Origin: Neobacillus niacini
GTDB lineage: Bacteria; Bacillota; Bacilli; Bacillales; Cytobacillaceae
NCBI RefSeq assembly: GCF_019749295.1
Contig: NZ_JACWFG010000002.1
Coordinates: 333,326-397,325 of the forward strand
Direction of reading: 5' to 3'
Length of the DNA stretch: 64,000 nucleotides
Part shown: positions 48,841 to 57,184 of the stretch, piece after piece
Numbering within the stretch: position 1 is the stretch's first letter
Layout: every line of letters starts with the position of its first letter
The notes under the pieces: generated by a model
Databases searched by the model: none
What the model saw: the letters and a program-made list of their open reading frames with translations, nothing else
What the model was told of the DNA's origin: nothing
Position numbers and translations under genes: made by a program

Positions 48841-51825
48841 TTATGCCCTCCTTACGTCACAGAGGAATGCTTTGTACTCTGGAATGGTTGTATTGGCATC
48901 CCCGATGTGAGGAGTCAGGCGGTTTGCTGTATCCCCAGTTGCGAACCCTTTATAACCAAAATGCCATGGCATTCCGATTTGGTGTACCTTTTTACCATCG
49001 ATGGTATGAGGCTTAAAGCGTTTTGTCACCATCGCATAGGCCTTTACCTCTCCTCGTGCGGAGCTGACGATCACTTTATCTTTGTTTTTAATTCCTTTTT
49101 CTTTTGCCAGTTCTTCACTGATTTCAATGTACATATGCGGTACAAGCTCTGATAACCACTCTTGGTTGCGTGTCATCGTTCCAGACTGCCAGTGTTCACT
49201 TACACGGTAAGTGGTTGCCACGATTGGATAATCTGCTTTGAAGCCGCGTTCATTAAATTTGCCATCAAATAATTGAATAGTAGGGTTAATTTCCTGGCTG
49301 GAGAATGGATTCTTTGCCGGACTTTCGTATGGCTCATAGTGTTCAGGGAATGGTCCATCGTTTAATGTTGGTGCAAATACGCCGCCGACACCGTCATTCA
49401 TCATGATAAATGGATCTTCAAAGCCTGCATCTCCTGGCTTTCTTGTTGCAACAAAGTCCGGAATGTCTACTCCTGTCCATTTACCTTTTGCTGCATCATA
49501 CCATACAACTGCTTTTTCCTTATTGTATGGAACACCACTTGGGTCGCAGGAAGCACGGTTGTATAGTATACGGCGGTTCATCGGCCATGCATATGACCAA
49601 TTTAAATATAAACTCATTCCTGTATCTTTTTTATCACGGTTTTTCGCACGGTTCTTACCTTCTTCTGGATAGAATCCGCAATAAATCCAGTTACCTGAGC
49701 ATGTGGATCCGTCATCTTTTAAGTTTCCAAAGCCGGCAATCAGCTTGCCTGTATTTACGTCATAACCGTTAATTTCTTTACAAACTAAGTCAATATCAGG
49801 GTGATGACCTTCACCATAATTCCAGTAAAGTGCATTAATTGGAGCTGCTGCAGGTCCTGATTCATTTTTATAAAGAGCTTTAATTTTCGTTGCAAGTTCA
49901 TGAATAATTTCTAGGTCCGCCTTTGATTCTCCAAGCGGCTTAATTGCCTGCCAGCGGTACTGCATCCAGCGGGCACTGTTTGATACACTGCCTTCTTTTT
50001 CATAAGAAGAACATGCTGGAAGAAGGAATACCTCTGTGTTAATCTTCCCTGGGTCACTGCCAGCCTCTTTTTGCCAGAAAGCAGAAGTTTCTGTTTCCCA
50101 AAGATCAACTGCCACTAGCCATTTAAGATTCGAAAGTGCTTCTTTTTCTTTCCCTGCATTCGGTCCGCCGACTACTGGGTTTGTTCCAAATAAGAATGCA
50201 CCCTCAAGCTTTCCATCATACATTGCTTTAAATAGGTTAATATGTGAGTAGTTTTTATTGCCTTTTGGCAGGTATTGATAGGCAAATTCATTTTCTGGTG
50301 TTGCATTTGGTCCATACCAAGCTTTTAATAAGCTGACAATGAATTTAGGCTTGTTGCTCCAATAACCTGTCTTTGGTGTTTCTTTTTCCAAGTGTCCTGC
50401 TAGTGTAGCATTCAATTTATCTGTTGACGTTGGAGCATTCAAATAACCTGTCAGGTTACCGTATAATAAACCAAAATCGGTTGATCCTTGTACATTGGAC
50501 TCGCCGCGCATTGCGTTAATACCGCCGCCTGGGACACCCACGTTACCAAGAAGAAGTTGAATAATGGCAAATGCACGAACGTTTTGTGTACCCACTGTAT
50601 GCTGGGTTGTTCCCATTGCATACATGATTGTTCCTGCTTTACCCACTTTACCCGTTGCACAGAAGGCTTCGTACACCTTTAATAAATCATCTTCTGGTGT
50701 TCCTGTGATTTTTACAACTGTATCAACATCATAGCGGGAATAGTGCTTTTTCATTAATTGGAAAACAGACCTTGGATGTTCTAGAGTGAAGTCCTTAACT
50801 GGTTTTCCTTCAGCATCTTTCTCTATTGCCCATTGTGTCTTGTCATAAGCGCGCTTTTCTGCGTTATATCCTGAAAATAAGCCGTCTTCAAATTTATAGC
50901 TGTCTTTTACAATAAAACTTGCATTTGTATATTTAGCAACATACTCTTTGTGGTAAAGATTATTATCAAGCGCATATTTGATCATACCGCCCATAAACGG
51001 AATATCTGTTCCAGAGCGCAATGATGCATAGATGTCAGACATTGCCGATGTTCTTGTATAACGCGGGTCAACACTGACAATCTTTCCGCCATTTTCTTTC
51101 GCTTTTGTTAACCATCTAAAGCTGATTGGATGGTTTTCCGCAGGGTTTGCACCCATAATCAACGCACAATCGGTATATTGCACATCATTCCAACTGTTAG
51201 TCATTGCTCCACGACCTAATGAAGGTGCCAGACCGGCAACCGTAGAACTATGTCATATTCGTGCCTGGTGCTCTAAGTAGGTGACACCAAGCCCTCTCAT
51301 CATTTTAGAAAGCAGGTACGTCTCTTCATTATCAAGAGCTGCTCCGCCAAGACTTGCAATAGCCTCGGTCTTATTCACTGTCATGCCGTCTTCGCTTACT
51401 ACAAATGTTTTATCGCGCGTTTCTTTCGTACGCTTGGCAATGGTTTCATACATCCATTCCCATTCTTTTTCTTCCCACTTATTACTGCCTGGTGCACGAT
51501 ATAGCGGTTTCTTAATACGTTTTTCTGAAGTGTATAACTGTCTAATTGTTGTGCCTTTACTGCATAGCTTACCTTCGTTAATCGGGTTATCCGGATCCCC
51601 TTCCGTATAAACCACTGTGTTGTCCTTGGTATGGACTAATATCCCGCAGCCAACGCCGCAAAAGCAGCAAATGGTTGGTGTTACTGTTGATTTGGCAATT
51701 TTAAACTCTTTTGTGCTGGCATGGGCCTTTTTCTCATTAAAGCCCAGCTCAACTACTGCAAGAGTCACAGCCGTAGCTCCAGACAACTTCAAGAATTGCC
51801 GGCGGTTTAAGTTGATTTCAACCAT
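48841..51825 (-). CDS. fdnG: Selenocysteine-containing formate dehydrogenase catalytic (alpha) subunit
   Basis: Oxidises formate to CO2 at a bis-MGD molybdenum or tungsten site. About 994 residues if UGA at 51255-51253 is read as selenocysteine 191. Around it EHQARI-U-HSSTVAGLAPSLGR aligns with E. coli FdnG around Sec196. The N-terminus has a Tat signal (NRRQFLKL, residues 7-14, then a hydrophobic stretch) and a [4Fe-4S] set at C53, C56, C60 and C88. The second part (MTNSWNDVQYTDCALIMGAN onward) holds the cofactor domains to the C-terminal YKAFLCDVRRA. A bSECIS hairpin follows the UGA. selA, selB and selC are not in the window. Confidence 0.95.
51224..51241 (-). promoter_or_regulatory. bSECIS hairpin for selenocysteine insertion
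   Basis: Minus strand GGTTGCCGGTCTGGCACC, starting 11 bases after the UGA. It folds as GG, bulged U, UGCC, loop GGUCU, GGCA, CC. The bulged U, the GGUCU loop and the 11-base distance match the E. coli fdhF SECIS (loop AGGUCU), which SelB binds. Confidence 0.88.
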
Positions 51826-51906
51826 TTTTCTATCTCCTTCCCAAAATTGAATAAAACATCCCTTTTTTATCTCTACTTGAAAGCTTTTCTCTGTTTATTC
51901 CCCCCT

Positions 51907-52668
51907 TCAATGCACCTCTACAGCAGGTATTTCCAATAAATCATTTTCAACTGTGCCTGTTGAGGTATAAATATTGGCCATCTTCCCTCGTAAATAGCCA
52001 ACTACCTCAATATTCAAGAATCTTGCCAGCTGAACAGCCTGCTTAGTGGCCGCTGTTCGTGACCCAATAACAGGAAAGCCAAACTTCGCTGCTTTGGAGA
52101 GCATTTCATATGAAACCCTTCCGGTTGTTAATAGTACTAACCGGTCAGGCTGTAAACCCAGTCGTAATGTGTGGCCAATTATTTTATCGACTGCATTGTG
52201 CCGTCCAATGTCTTCTCGGACGGTGATATTACCTGCTTCATCTACAATGCAGGCCCCATGCATGCCGCCAGTCTCTAAGTAAAACGGTGAATTTTGAGCA
52301 AATTGACTTTGCTTTTTTAATAGATAACTTAATTTATAGCTGTGTTCAGACGAAACCTTCTGAAAGTTCTTCACATCTGTCATTGAAAAAAAAGTAACAC
52401 CGCGGCCGCAGCCTGCCGTGTAATGCTTCTTTTTGGTAAATAACTCATCTTCATTGAAGCCATTTAGAAGTGAAACGCTGATACTGCCCATTTCTTCATT
52501 TATAGTGATGGACTCGACCTCACACGATCTCTGAATAAACCCTTCAGAAAACAAATAACCATAGGCCCAATCCTCTAAATCGTGTTTAGTCAGCTGAAAT
52601 ACGGCAATTTCATACCCGTTTAGAACTAAGGTAATCGGGTATTCATCAGGACATCCTTTACGGTACAT
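51907..52668 (-). CDS. fdhD: Formate dehydrogenase accessory sulfurtransferase FdhD
   Basis: Delivers sulfur to the molybdenum cofactor of formate dehydrogenase. 253 residues: DEYPITLVLNGYEIAVF start, AYGYLFSEGFIQ near 35, GCGRGVTFF near 86 (single Cys87 rather than the CxxC of E. coli), REDIGRHNAVDKIIGHTLR near 152 and VLLTTGRVSYEMLSKAAKFG near 178. GGAGGG precedes ATG 52668. It is the first gene of the likely fdhD-fdnGHI transcript. Confidence 0.93.
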   Translation of the reverse strand: MYRKGCPDEYPITLVLNGYEIAVFQLTKHDLEDWAYGYLFSEGFIQRSCEVESITINEEMGSISVSLLNGFNEDELFTKKKHYTAGCGRGVTFFSMTDVKNFQKVSSEHSYKLSYLLKKQSQFAQNSPFYLETGGMHGACIVDEAGNITVREDIGRHNAVDKIIGHTLRLGLQPDRLVLLTTGRVSYEMLSKAAKFGFPVIGSRTAATKQAVQLARFLNIEVVGYLRGKMANIYTSTGTVENDLLEIPAVEVH

Positions 52669-53146
52669 TGATTTCCCTCCTTTTTCAGGAAATACATTCT
52701 TGGCGTTTCAATTGTAATCATGGTAAGCAGATTTGCTCAGCGACATATATCACAATGAATAGTCAATCATACTAAATACACTATTCTATTTAAATCTATA
52801 ATAAATACTGATGCCTTACTCACAGGACTTTGGCGAATCTCGGTCGATTTTGTGTCAAATTATCGAATCTTTGCCCATTTCAATGGCTTTATCACTATCG
52901 AAACATTGTAAACCCATGTTCGTAAGCGGTTTCAATCGAATAGGTGTATCTTTAGTACTATCGTACGATGAGTCCTTTTTCTCTGAAGTAAGATTTATCA
53001 CATAGAATCATTTATTTAGGTTAAAAAAGGTCAATTGTCATTTTTCCGACAAAATCAATACATTGCAAAATTTCTGCTATATTTTTGCATTTGATTTATA
53101 ATAGGAATAGTGATTTTCCACCAATTAGCTTTTAGGAGGCATACAT
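52669..53146. other. Divergent regulatory region (fdhD / pdxK), no gene
   Basis: 478 bases between two divergent genes. Near fdhD are an Fnr-type site and a TACAAT -10 (see separate entry). A TATAAT at 53097-53102 lies about 45 bases before pdxK without a clear -35. The middle (52800-53040) has no ribosome site or family-like reading frame. Confidence 0.6.
52711..52754 (-). promoter_or_regulatory. Candidate Fnr-activated fdhD promoter
   Basis: Minus strand TGTGATATATGTCGCT (52754-52739) fits TGTGA-N6-TCACA with two mismatches in the right arm. A -10 TACAAT lies at 52716-52711, giving a site centre about 41 bases before the expected start, as in Fnr class II activation. Confidence 0.6.
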
Positions 53147-53974
53147 ATGACAATCAAGAAGGTTATGACAATCGCGGGATCAGATACAAGCGGTGGTGCA
53201 GGAATTCAAGCAGATATTAAAACATTCCAAGAGTTAGGAGTGTACGGAATGACGGCACTCACTACTATCGTTACAATGGATCCAAAGGATTGGCACCACA
53301 GTGTTTTTCCTATCTCCGTTGATACATTAAAACCCCAAATCGATACGGTATTATCTGTAGGAATTGATGCAATGAAAACAGGTATGCTCGGTACGGTTGA
53401 AATCATTGAACTAGTAGCTAAGGTTATTGATGAACATAAATTAGAAACAGTAGTAATCGACCCGGTTATGGTTTGTAAGGGCGAGGATGAAGTATTAAAT
53501 CCAGAAACAACAGATGCAATGCGTGAATTATTATTACCGCGTGCTTTGGTTGTAACACCTAACCTTTTTGAAGCAGGCCAGCTAGCGCAAACAGGTCCCG
53601 TTAAAACGTTAGAGCAAATGAAGGAAGCAGCCGTTAAAATCCATGATTTAGGTGCTAAGTATGTGGTCATTAAAGGCGGCAGCAAGCTGTTAACAGAAGA
53701 AAAATCACTTGATCTTCTATACGATGGCAAAGATTTTACTGTCTTTGAATCGGACAAGATTGAGACTAACTTTACGCATGGAGCTGGATGTACCTTCTCC
53801 TCTGCCATTACCGCAGAACTGGCGAAAGGTAAATCAGTAGTAGAAGCTGTTGAGACCGCAAAAGACTTCATTTCTGCAGCCATCAGCCAAGGCTTCCGCC
53901 TAAACGAATTTGTAGGACCAACCTGGCATGGAGCCTACCGCGGGTCAAATACCGAATACTGCACAGATTGCTAA
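53147..53974 (+). CDS. pdxK: Pyridoxine/hydroxymethylpyrimidine kinase
   Basis: Phosphorylates pyridoxine-type vitamers (ThiD-like fold, B. subtilis PdxK). 275 residues: TIAGSDTSGGAGIQADIKTF near 8-27, MKTGMLGT near 76, VVIDPVMVCKGEDEVL near 97, and the anion-hole FTHGAGCTFSSAI near 210. AGGAGG is eight bases before ATG. ThiD is the alternative; the CxGAGC-type loop and length favour PdxK. Confidence 0.9.
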   Translation: MTIKKVMTIAGSDTSGGAGIQADIKTFQELGVYGMTALTTIVTMDPKDWHHSVFPISVDTLKPQIDTVLSVGIDAMKTGMLGTVEIIELVAKVIDEHKLETVVIDPVMVCKGEDEVLNPETTDAMRELLLPRALVVTPNLFEAGQLAQTGPVKTLEQMKEAAVKIHDLGAKYVVIKGGSKLLTEEKSLDLLYDGKDFTVFESDKIETNFTHGAGCTFSSAITAELAKGKSVVEAVETAKDFISAAISQGFRLNEFVGPTWHGAYRGSNTEYCTDC

Positions 53975-53978
53975 TCGC

Positions 53979-54008
53979 AAGGCCGTTCCCTTCGAACGGC
54001 TTTTTTTA
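53979..54008 (+). terminator. pdxK terminator
   Basis: GCCGTTC and GAACGGC around CCTTC, followed by TTTTTTT. Confidence 0.9.
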
Positions 54009-54014
54009 CGTTAT

Positions 54015-54199
54015 GGCTGTGTTAAAGCTAAACTTTGATATTGGCACTCTGTTGATTTTCGCGGAAGGCACGAAGACTCCTGCAGGAGGACGGGTCAGGG
54101 GAGACCCCGCAGGCGCTTTAGCGCCGAGGAGGCTTCCTGGACCGCCTGCGGAAAGCGAAGTGCCTGGAGCGCAAATCAACAGACAAAATTAACACAGCC
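54015..54199 (-). repeat. Palindromic repeat element, copy E (inverted)
   Basis: Full copy in the opposite orientation to A-D, with perfect 11-base inverted ends GGCTGTGTTAA and TTAACACAGCC. The inner hairpin is again GGCGC-TAAA-GCGCC. It lies seven bases past the pdxK terminator T-run and 117 bases before yojF; 54200-54316 shows a possible promoter area and nothing else. Confidence 0.92.
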
Positions 54200-54316
54200 C
54201 ATCATAAAATTAGGCATAGATTTCGCTTTTTCAATGTGATTTTAGTATGATAGTTACATTATTAAATACACTAGTTTATAGATTACATACTTGGCATAGG
54301 GAAAGGAGAATAGAAT

Positions 54317-54667
54317 ATGGAGCCGATTAAAGACTATCTTCAGGTTCAAGAAGCGATTAACAGATACGTGAATCAGGATGTTTATATCCACCTTGAGACA
54401 ACAAATGGTGCCTATGCATCTCATCACGATCAAACCTTCTTCTCAGCAGGTGCCTATATTAGAAACGCACAAGTTCGGTATGAAATTGGGAAAATCACTG
54501 GAACTGATCCCTATCGTGTTGGCTTAAAAATAAACCTCGGCTGGATTTACGCTGAAGGTCTGACTCATTTCGAAGTCGATGAGCAGAACCGCTTGCTGTT
54601 AGCTGGCCATGATAACAAAGGCAAACTTGCAGTTGCCCTAGAAATCAGCCCTACACCATTTGAATAG
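54317..54667 (+). CDS. yojF: DUF1806 family protein (YojF)
   Basis: Conserved partner of BshB2; role unknown. 116 residues, MEPIKDYLQVQEAINRYVNQ, then YIHLETTNGAYASH and VGLKINLGWIYAEGLTHFEV. GAAAGGAG precedes ATG. Its stop lies 20 bases before the bshB2 start, so the pair is co-transcribed as in B. subtilis. Confidence 0.9.
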   Translation: MEPIKDYLQVQEAINRYVNQDVYIHLETTNGAYASHHDQTFFSAGAYIRNAQVRYEIGKITGTDPYRVGLKINLGWIYAEGLTHFEVDEQNRLLLAGHDNKGKLAVALEISPTPFE

Positions 54668-54686
54668 AAGAAAGGAGGAGCCTCTT

Positions 54687-55358
54687 ATGGAAAAAGAACG
54701 TCATGTATTAGTCATCTTTCCACATCCTGATGACGAAGCTTTTGGAGTATCAGGAACGATTGCCACTCATGTACAAAATGGGACACCCGTCACCTACGCT
54801 TGTTTAACACTGGGTGAAATGGGGCGCAACATGGGGAATCCCCCTTTTACGAATCGAGAAAATCTTCCAAAAATCAGAAAAGAAGAGCTAAAAGCTGCCG
54901 CTGCCGCTTTAGGCATTCAGGATTTAAGAATGCTTGGATATCGTGATAAAACGGTTGAGTTTGAAGATGACGAAAAACTTGCGAATGCCATGTTATCAAT
55001 TATTAATGAAGTAAACCCATCCCTTATTATTACTTTTTATCCAGGCTATTCCGTTCACCCTGACCATGACGCCACCGGTGCGGCGGTCGTCAGGGCCGTA
55101 GAAAAGCTTCCTGCTGCCGCGCGGCCTAAACTGCACTGCGTTGCTTTTTCAAACAATTGTGTTGAAGAGCTCGGTGAGGCAGACATTGTCCATAATATTA
55201 GTGCTGTCGCAGATAAAAAGCTGGCTGCTATTCAAGCGCATCGATCCCAGACAGAGCAAATGTTTGGAGATGTGACAGAGAAATTAAAAAACCAAGACCC
55301 GCAAATGATGGTCTGGATCAACAACGAACGCTTCTGGACTTATAAGTTCAAAAACTAA
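54687..55358 (+). CDS. bshB2: Bacillithiol biosynthesis deacetylase BshB2
   Basis: Zinc deacetylase (LmbE/PIG-L fold) acting on GlcNAc-malate or bacillithiol conjugates. 223 residues from ATG 54687, with AAAGGAGG eight bases upstream. Metal motif HPDDE in IFPHPDDEAFGVSGTIATHV near 12, and the distal HPDHDATGAAV near 128. It points to a bacillithiol-producing organism. Confidence 0.93.
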   Translation: MEKERHVLVIFPHPDDEAFGVSGTIATHVQNGTPVTYACLTLGEMGRNMGNPPFTNRENLPKIRKEELKAAAAALGIQDLRMLGYRDKTVEFEDDEKLANAMLSIINEVNPSLIITFYPGYSVHPDHDATGAAVVRAVEKLPAAARPKLHCVAFSNNCVEELGEADIVHNISAVADKKLAAIQAHRSQTEQMFGDVTEKLKNQDPQMMVWINNERFWTYKFKN

Positions 55359-55382
55359 ATTACATTCTTTATGCGGCGAATC

Positions 55383-55690
55383 TCCTTAAGGACTAATCTC
55401 TGGCTGACTCATCGAGTTTTGTCCTTAAGAACCCTTATGAAGGACTAATCTCCGGCCGGCTCATTAAGATTTGTCCTTAAGACACCTTATGAAGGACTAA
55501 TCTACGGCTGTCTCATCAAGATTTGTCCTTAAGACACCTTATGAAGGACTAATCTCCGGCTGGTTCATCGAGTTTTGTCCTTAAGACACCTTATGAAGGA
55601 CTAATCTCCGGCTGACTCGTCAAGTTTTGTCCTTAAGACTCCTTATGAAGGACTAATCTCCACCTGGTTCATCGAGTTTTTTCCTTAAGT
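55383..55690. repeat. Intergenic array 5: six units of exactly 52 bases
   Basis: TTATGAAGGACTAATCTC recurs at 55435, 55487, 55539, 55591 and 55643, each 52 bases apart. Within a unit, AAGGACTAATCTC and GAGTTTTGTCCTT are inverted copies with few mismatches, so each unit can fold into a hairpin. It lies between convergent bshB2 and fnr. Confidence 0.95.
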
Positions 55691-55707
55691 GGCCATATTT
55701 GCAGCAT

Positions 55708-55737
55708 AAAACCCTTCGTCAATGACGAAGGGTTTCT
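55708..55737. terminator. Bidirectional terminator (bshB2 / fnr)
   Basis: AAACCCTTCGTC and GACGAAGGGTTT, perfect 12 bp stem with 3-base loop, T-run on the plus strand. Confidence 0.9.
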
Positions 55738-56481
55738 TTAATATGCCGGCTTCATTAAAGTACAGAGTTTGCACATATCAAGGATGATGATTTTCCTTGA
55801 TTTCATTTCGATAATACCTTCTTTTTTCAATTTCGAAAACACACGGCTTATGCTTTCCCTCGAGGTCCCTACAACGGTCGCAAACTCTTGAATCGTCAAC
55901 GGTATTTCAATATTCCATCTCGTCGTGGAGGTATTAAATTTATTCCCCAGCCGCTCTAACGTCTTAATACTCTTCGCATAAACATCTAACAGGGCCACAT
56001 CTCTTAAGGTAGAAGTCATCTCCCGTAGTGAATCACTCATGTATTCAATCATTTGAATCGCTAAATCTGGATATTCATGAAGACCCTTCTCTAATTCTAT
56101 CTTGTCTAAAAAGAAAAGCTGACCATCCTGAAGCATGGTGGCAGTCGCCGGATAAAGCTCTGAGGTTTTTGAGAAAAGACAAGCCTCCGCAAACACATCA
56201 CCCTTCTGCTTCATACAAACAATGACCTCATTGCCGTTTTCATCCTGTTTGGTTAGCTTGACCGCTCCGGAATGGACAAAGAATACCCCTCTTGCCTTTT
56301 CATCCTCACTTATAACTCGTTCACCCTTTTTAAAGGACAGCCTTTGAATCCTTTTTATAATGAGGCGTAATGACTTTGTTGATAAATTTTTGAAAATAAC
56401 CATTTTCCTCAAAAAATCTGCTGTTTGAGGTTCTTGGATTGTCCGTTCATGGGATTCGTCAAAAAGGTGCATGGGATTCAT
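55738..56481 (-). CDS. fnr: Crp/Fnr family anaerobic regulator
   Basis: Likely oxygen-responsive activator of the neighbouring nos and fdh genes. 247 residues from ATG 56481, with GAGGAGG upstream. Cyclic-nucleotide-type beta-roll (KKGERVISEDEKARGVFFVH near 50), dimer helix, and winged helix TIQEFATVVGTSRESISRVF near 195. The C-terminus has CKLC, resembling the B. subtilis Fnr cluster site but with only two cysteines there instead of three. The longer frame to 56523 has no ribosome site. Confidence 0.9.
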   Translation of the reverse strand: MNPMHLFDESHERTIQEPQTADFLRKMVIFKNLSTKSLRLIIKRIQRLSFKKGERVISEDEKARGVFFVHSGAVKLTKQDENGNEVIVCMKQKGDVFAEACLFSKTSELYPATATMLQDGQLFFLDKIELEKGLHEYPDLAIQMIEYMSDSLREMTSTLRDVALLDVYAKSIKTLERLGNKFNTSTTRWNIEIPLTIQEFATVVGTSRESISRVFSKLKKEGIIEMKSRKIIILDMCKLCTLMKPAY

Positions 56482-56535
56482 AAATTTCCTCCTCTCCTTT
56501 CCTTTTAAAAGCTTCATTTCCATAAGTTACTTCCC

Positions 56536-56578
56536 ATTGTAGTAAAAAAAGTCACAGCAAGTAGTGATTATCTTCACA
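56536..56578 (-). promoter_or_regulatory. Fnr-type site and -10 of fnr
   Basis: Minus strand TGTGAAGATAATCACT (56578-56563) matches TGTGA-N6-TCACA at 9 of 10 positions. A TACAAT -10 at 56541-56536 puts the site at about -41.5, suggesting that fnr activates itself. Confidence 0.75.
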
Positions 56579-56648
56579 AAACGTTCAATTTTTCAAAACC
56601 TTATCACTTCAACTCCCTTCACAAAACGTTCAAAGTTGGCTAAAAAAG

Positions 56649-56691
56649 TGTGCGGAACGTCACATTTTTAATCTTGAATTCTAATTAGGAT
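56649..56691 (+). promoter_or_regulatory. Fnr-type site and -10 of the nos operon
   Basis: TGTGCGGAACGTCACA (56649-56664) matches the Fnr consensus at 9 of 10 positions. TAGGAT at 56686-56691 lies at the distance expected for a -41.5 site. Confidence 0.72.
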
Positions 56692-56724
56692 GAAGTTGTT
56701 AAACAGATAGAAGGAGGGGGAAGT

Positions 56725-57168
56725 ATGAATAAGGCAATTATCAGTTTTGTCGTTAGTATCGTCATTGGTTTTGGTCTTGGGTACTTGGTGTTTGGGGTCA
56801 TAATGGGAGATTCCGATCAACAGCCTCAAGTCGCTCAAACAGAACCAACAGATGAGGCAAGCGACACACAAGGTCAAAAAGAAGAAGCAAAAGAGGAAAC
56901 AACCTCTGTTGATGCCAATAACATCCTTAATAGTAAAGGCTGTCTTGGCTGTCACGCTGTTGATTCTCTTGGTTTAGATGGCGGGGCAACGGGCCCGGAC
57001 CTGTCTAAAGCTTTCACAGATGTTGAAGGAAAACATGGTAAATCAATTGATGAATTCTTAAAAGAACCAACTTCTGCGGTTATGTCGAGCGTGATCAGCG
57101 GCAGCCCGCTAACAGATGAAGAACGCACTCAAGTGTTAGATATGTTAAAGCAAGCTTCAGAAAAATAA
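56725..57168 (+). CDS. nosC: Membrane-anchored c-type cytochrome NosC
   Basis: Likely electron donor to nitrous oxide reductase. 147 residues: N-terminal membrane anchor (residues 4-27), an acidic Gln/Glu linker, then one cytochrome c domain with CLGCH near 73 and a methionine (SAVMSSVI near 119) as probable sixth haem ligand. AGGAGGGGG precedes ATG. First gene of the operon, 16 bases before nosZ. Confidence 0.92.
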   Translation: MNKAIISFVVSIVIGFGLGYLVFGVIMGDSDQQPQVAQTEPTDEASDTQGQKEEAKEETTSVDANNILNSKGCLGCHAVDSLGLDGGATGPDLSKAFTDVEGKHGKSIDEFLKEPTSAVMSSVISGSPLTDEERTQVLDMLKQASEK

Positions 57169-57184
57169 TAAGGTGGTGTGATAG

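Noticed and set aside
51205..51255. Formate dehydrogenase alpha as a pseudogene broken by a stop
   Set aside because: The stop is UGA at the exact selenocysteine position, the frame continues without shift, and a SECIS hairpin follows.
52811..53005. A 64-codon gene in the fdhD-pdxK gap
   Set aside because: No ribosome site, no family-like sequence, and located in a divergent regulatory region.
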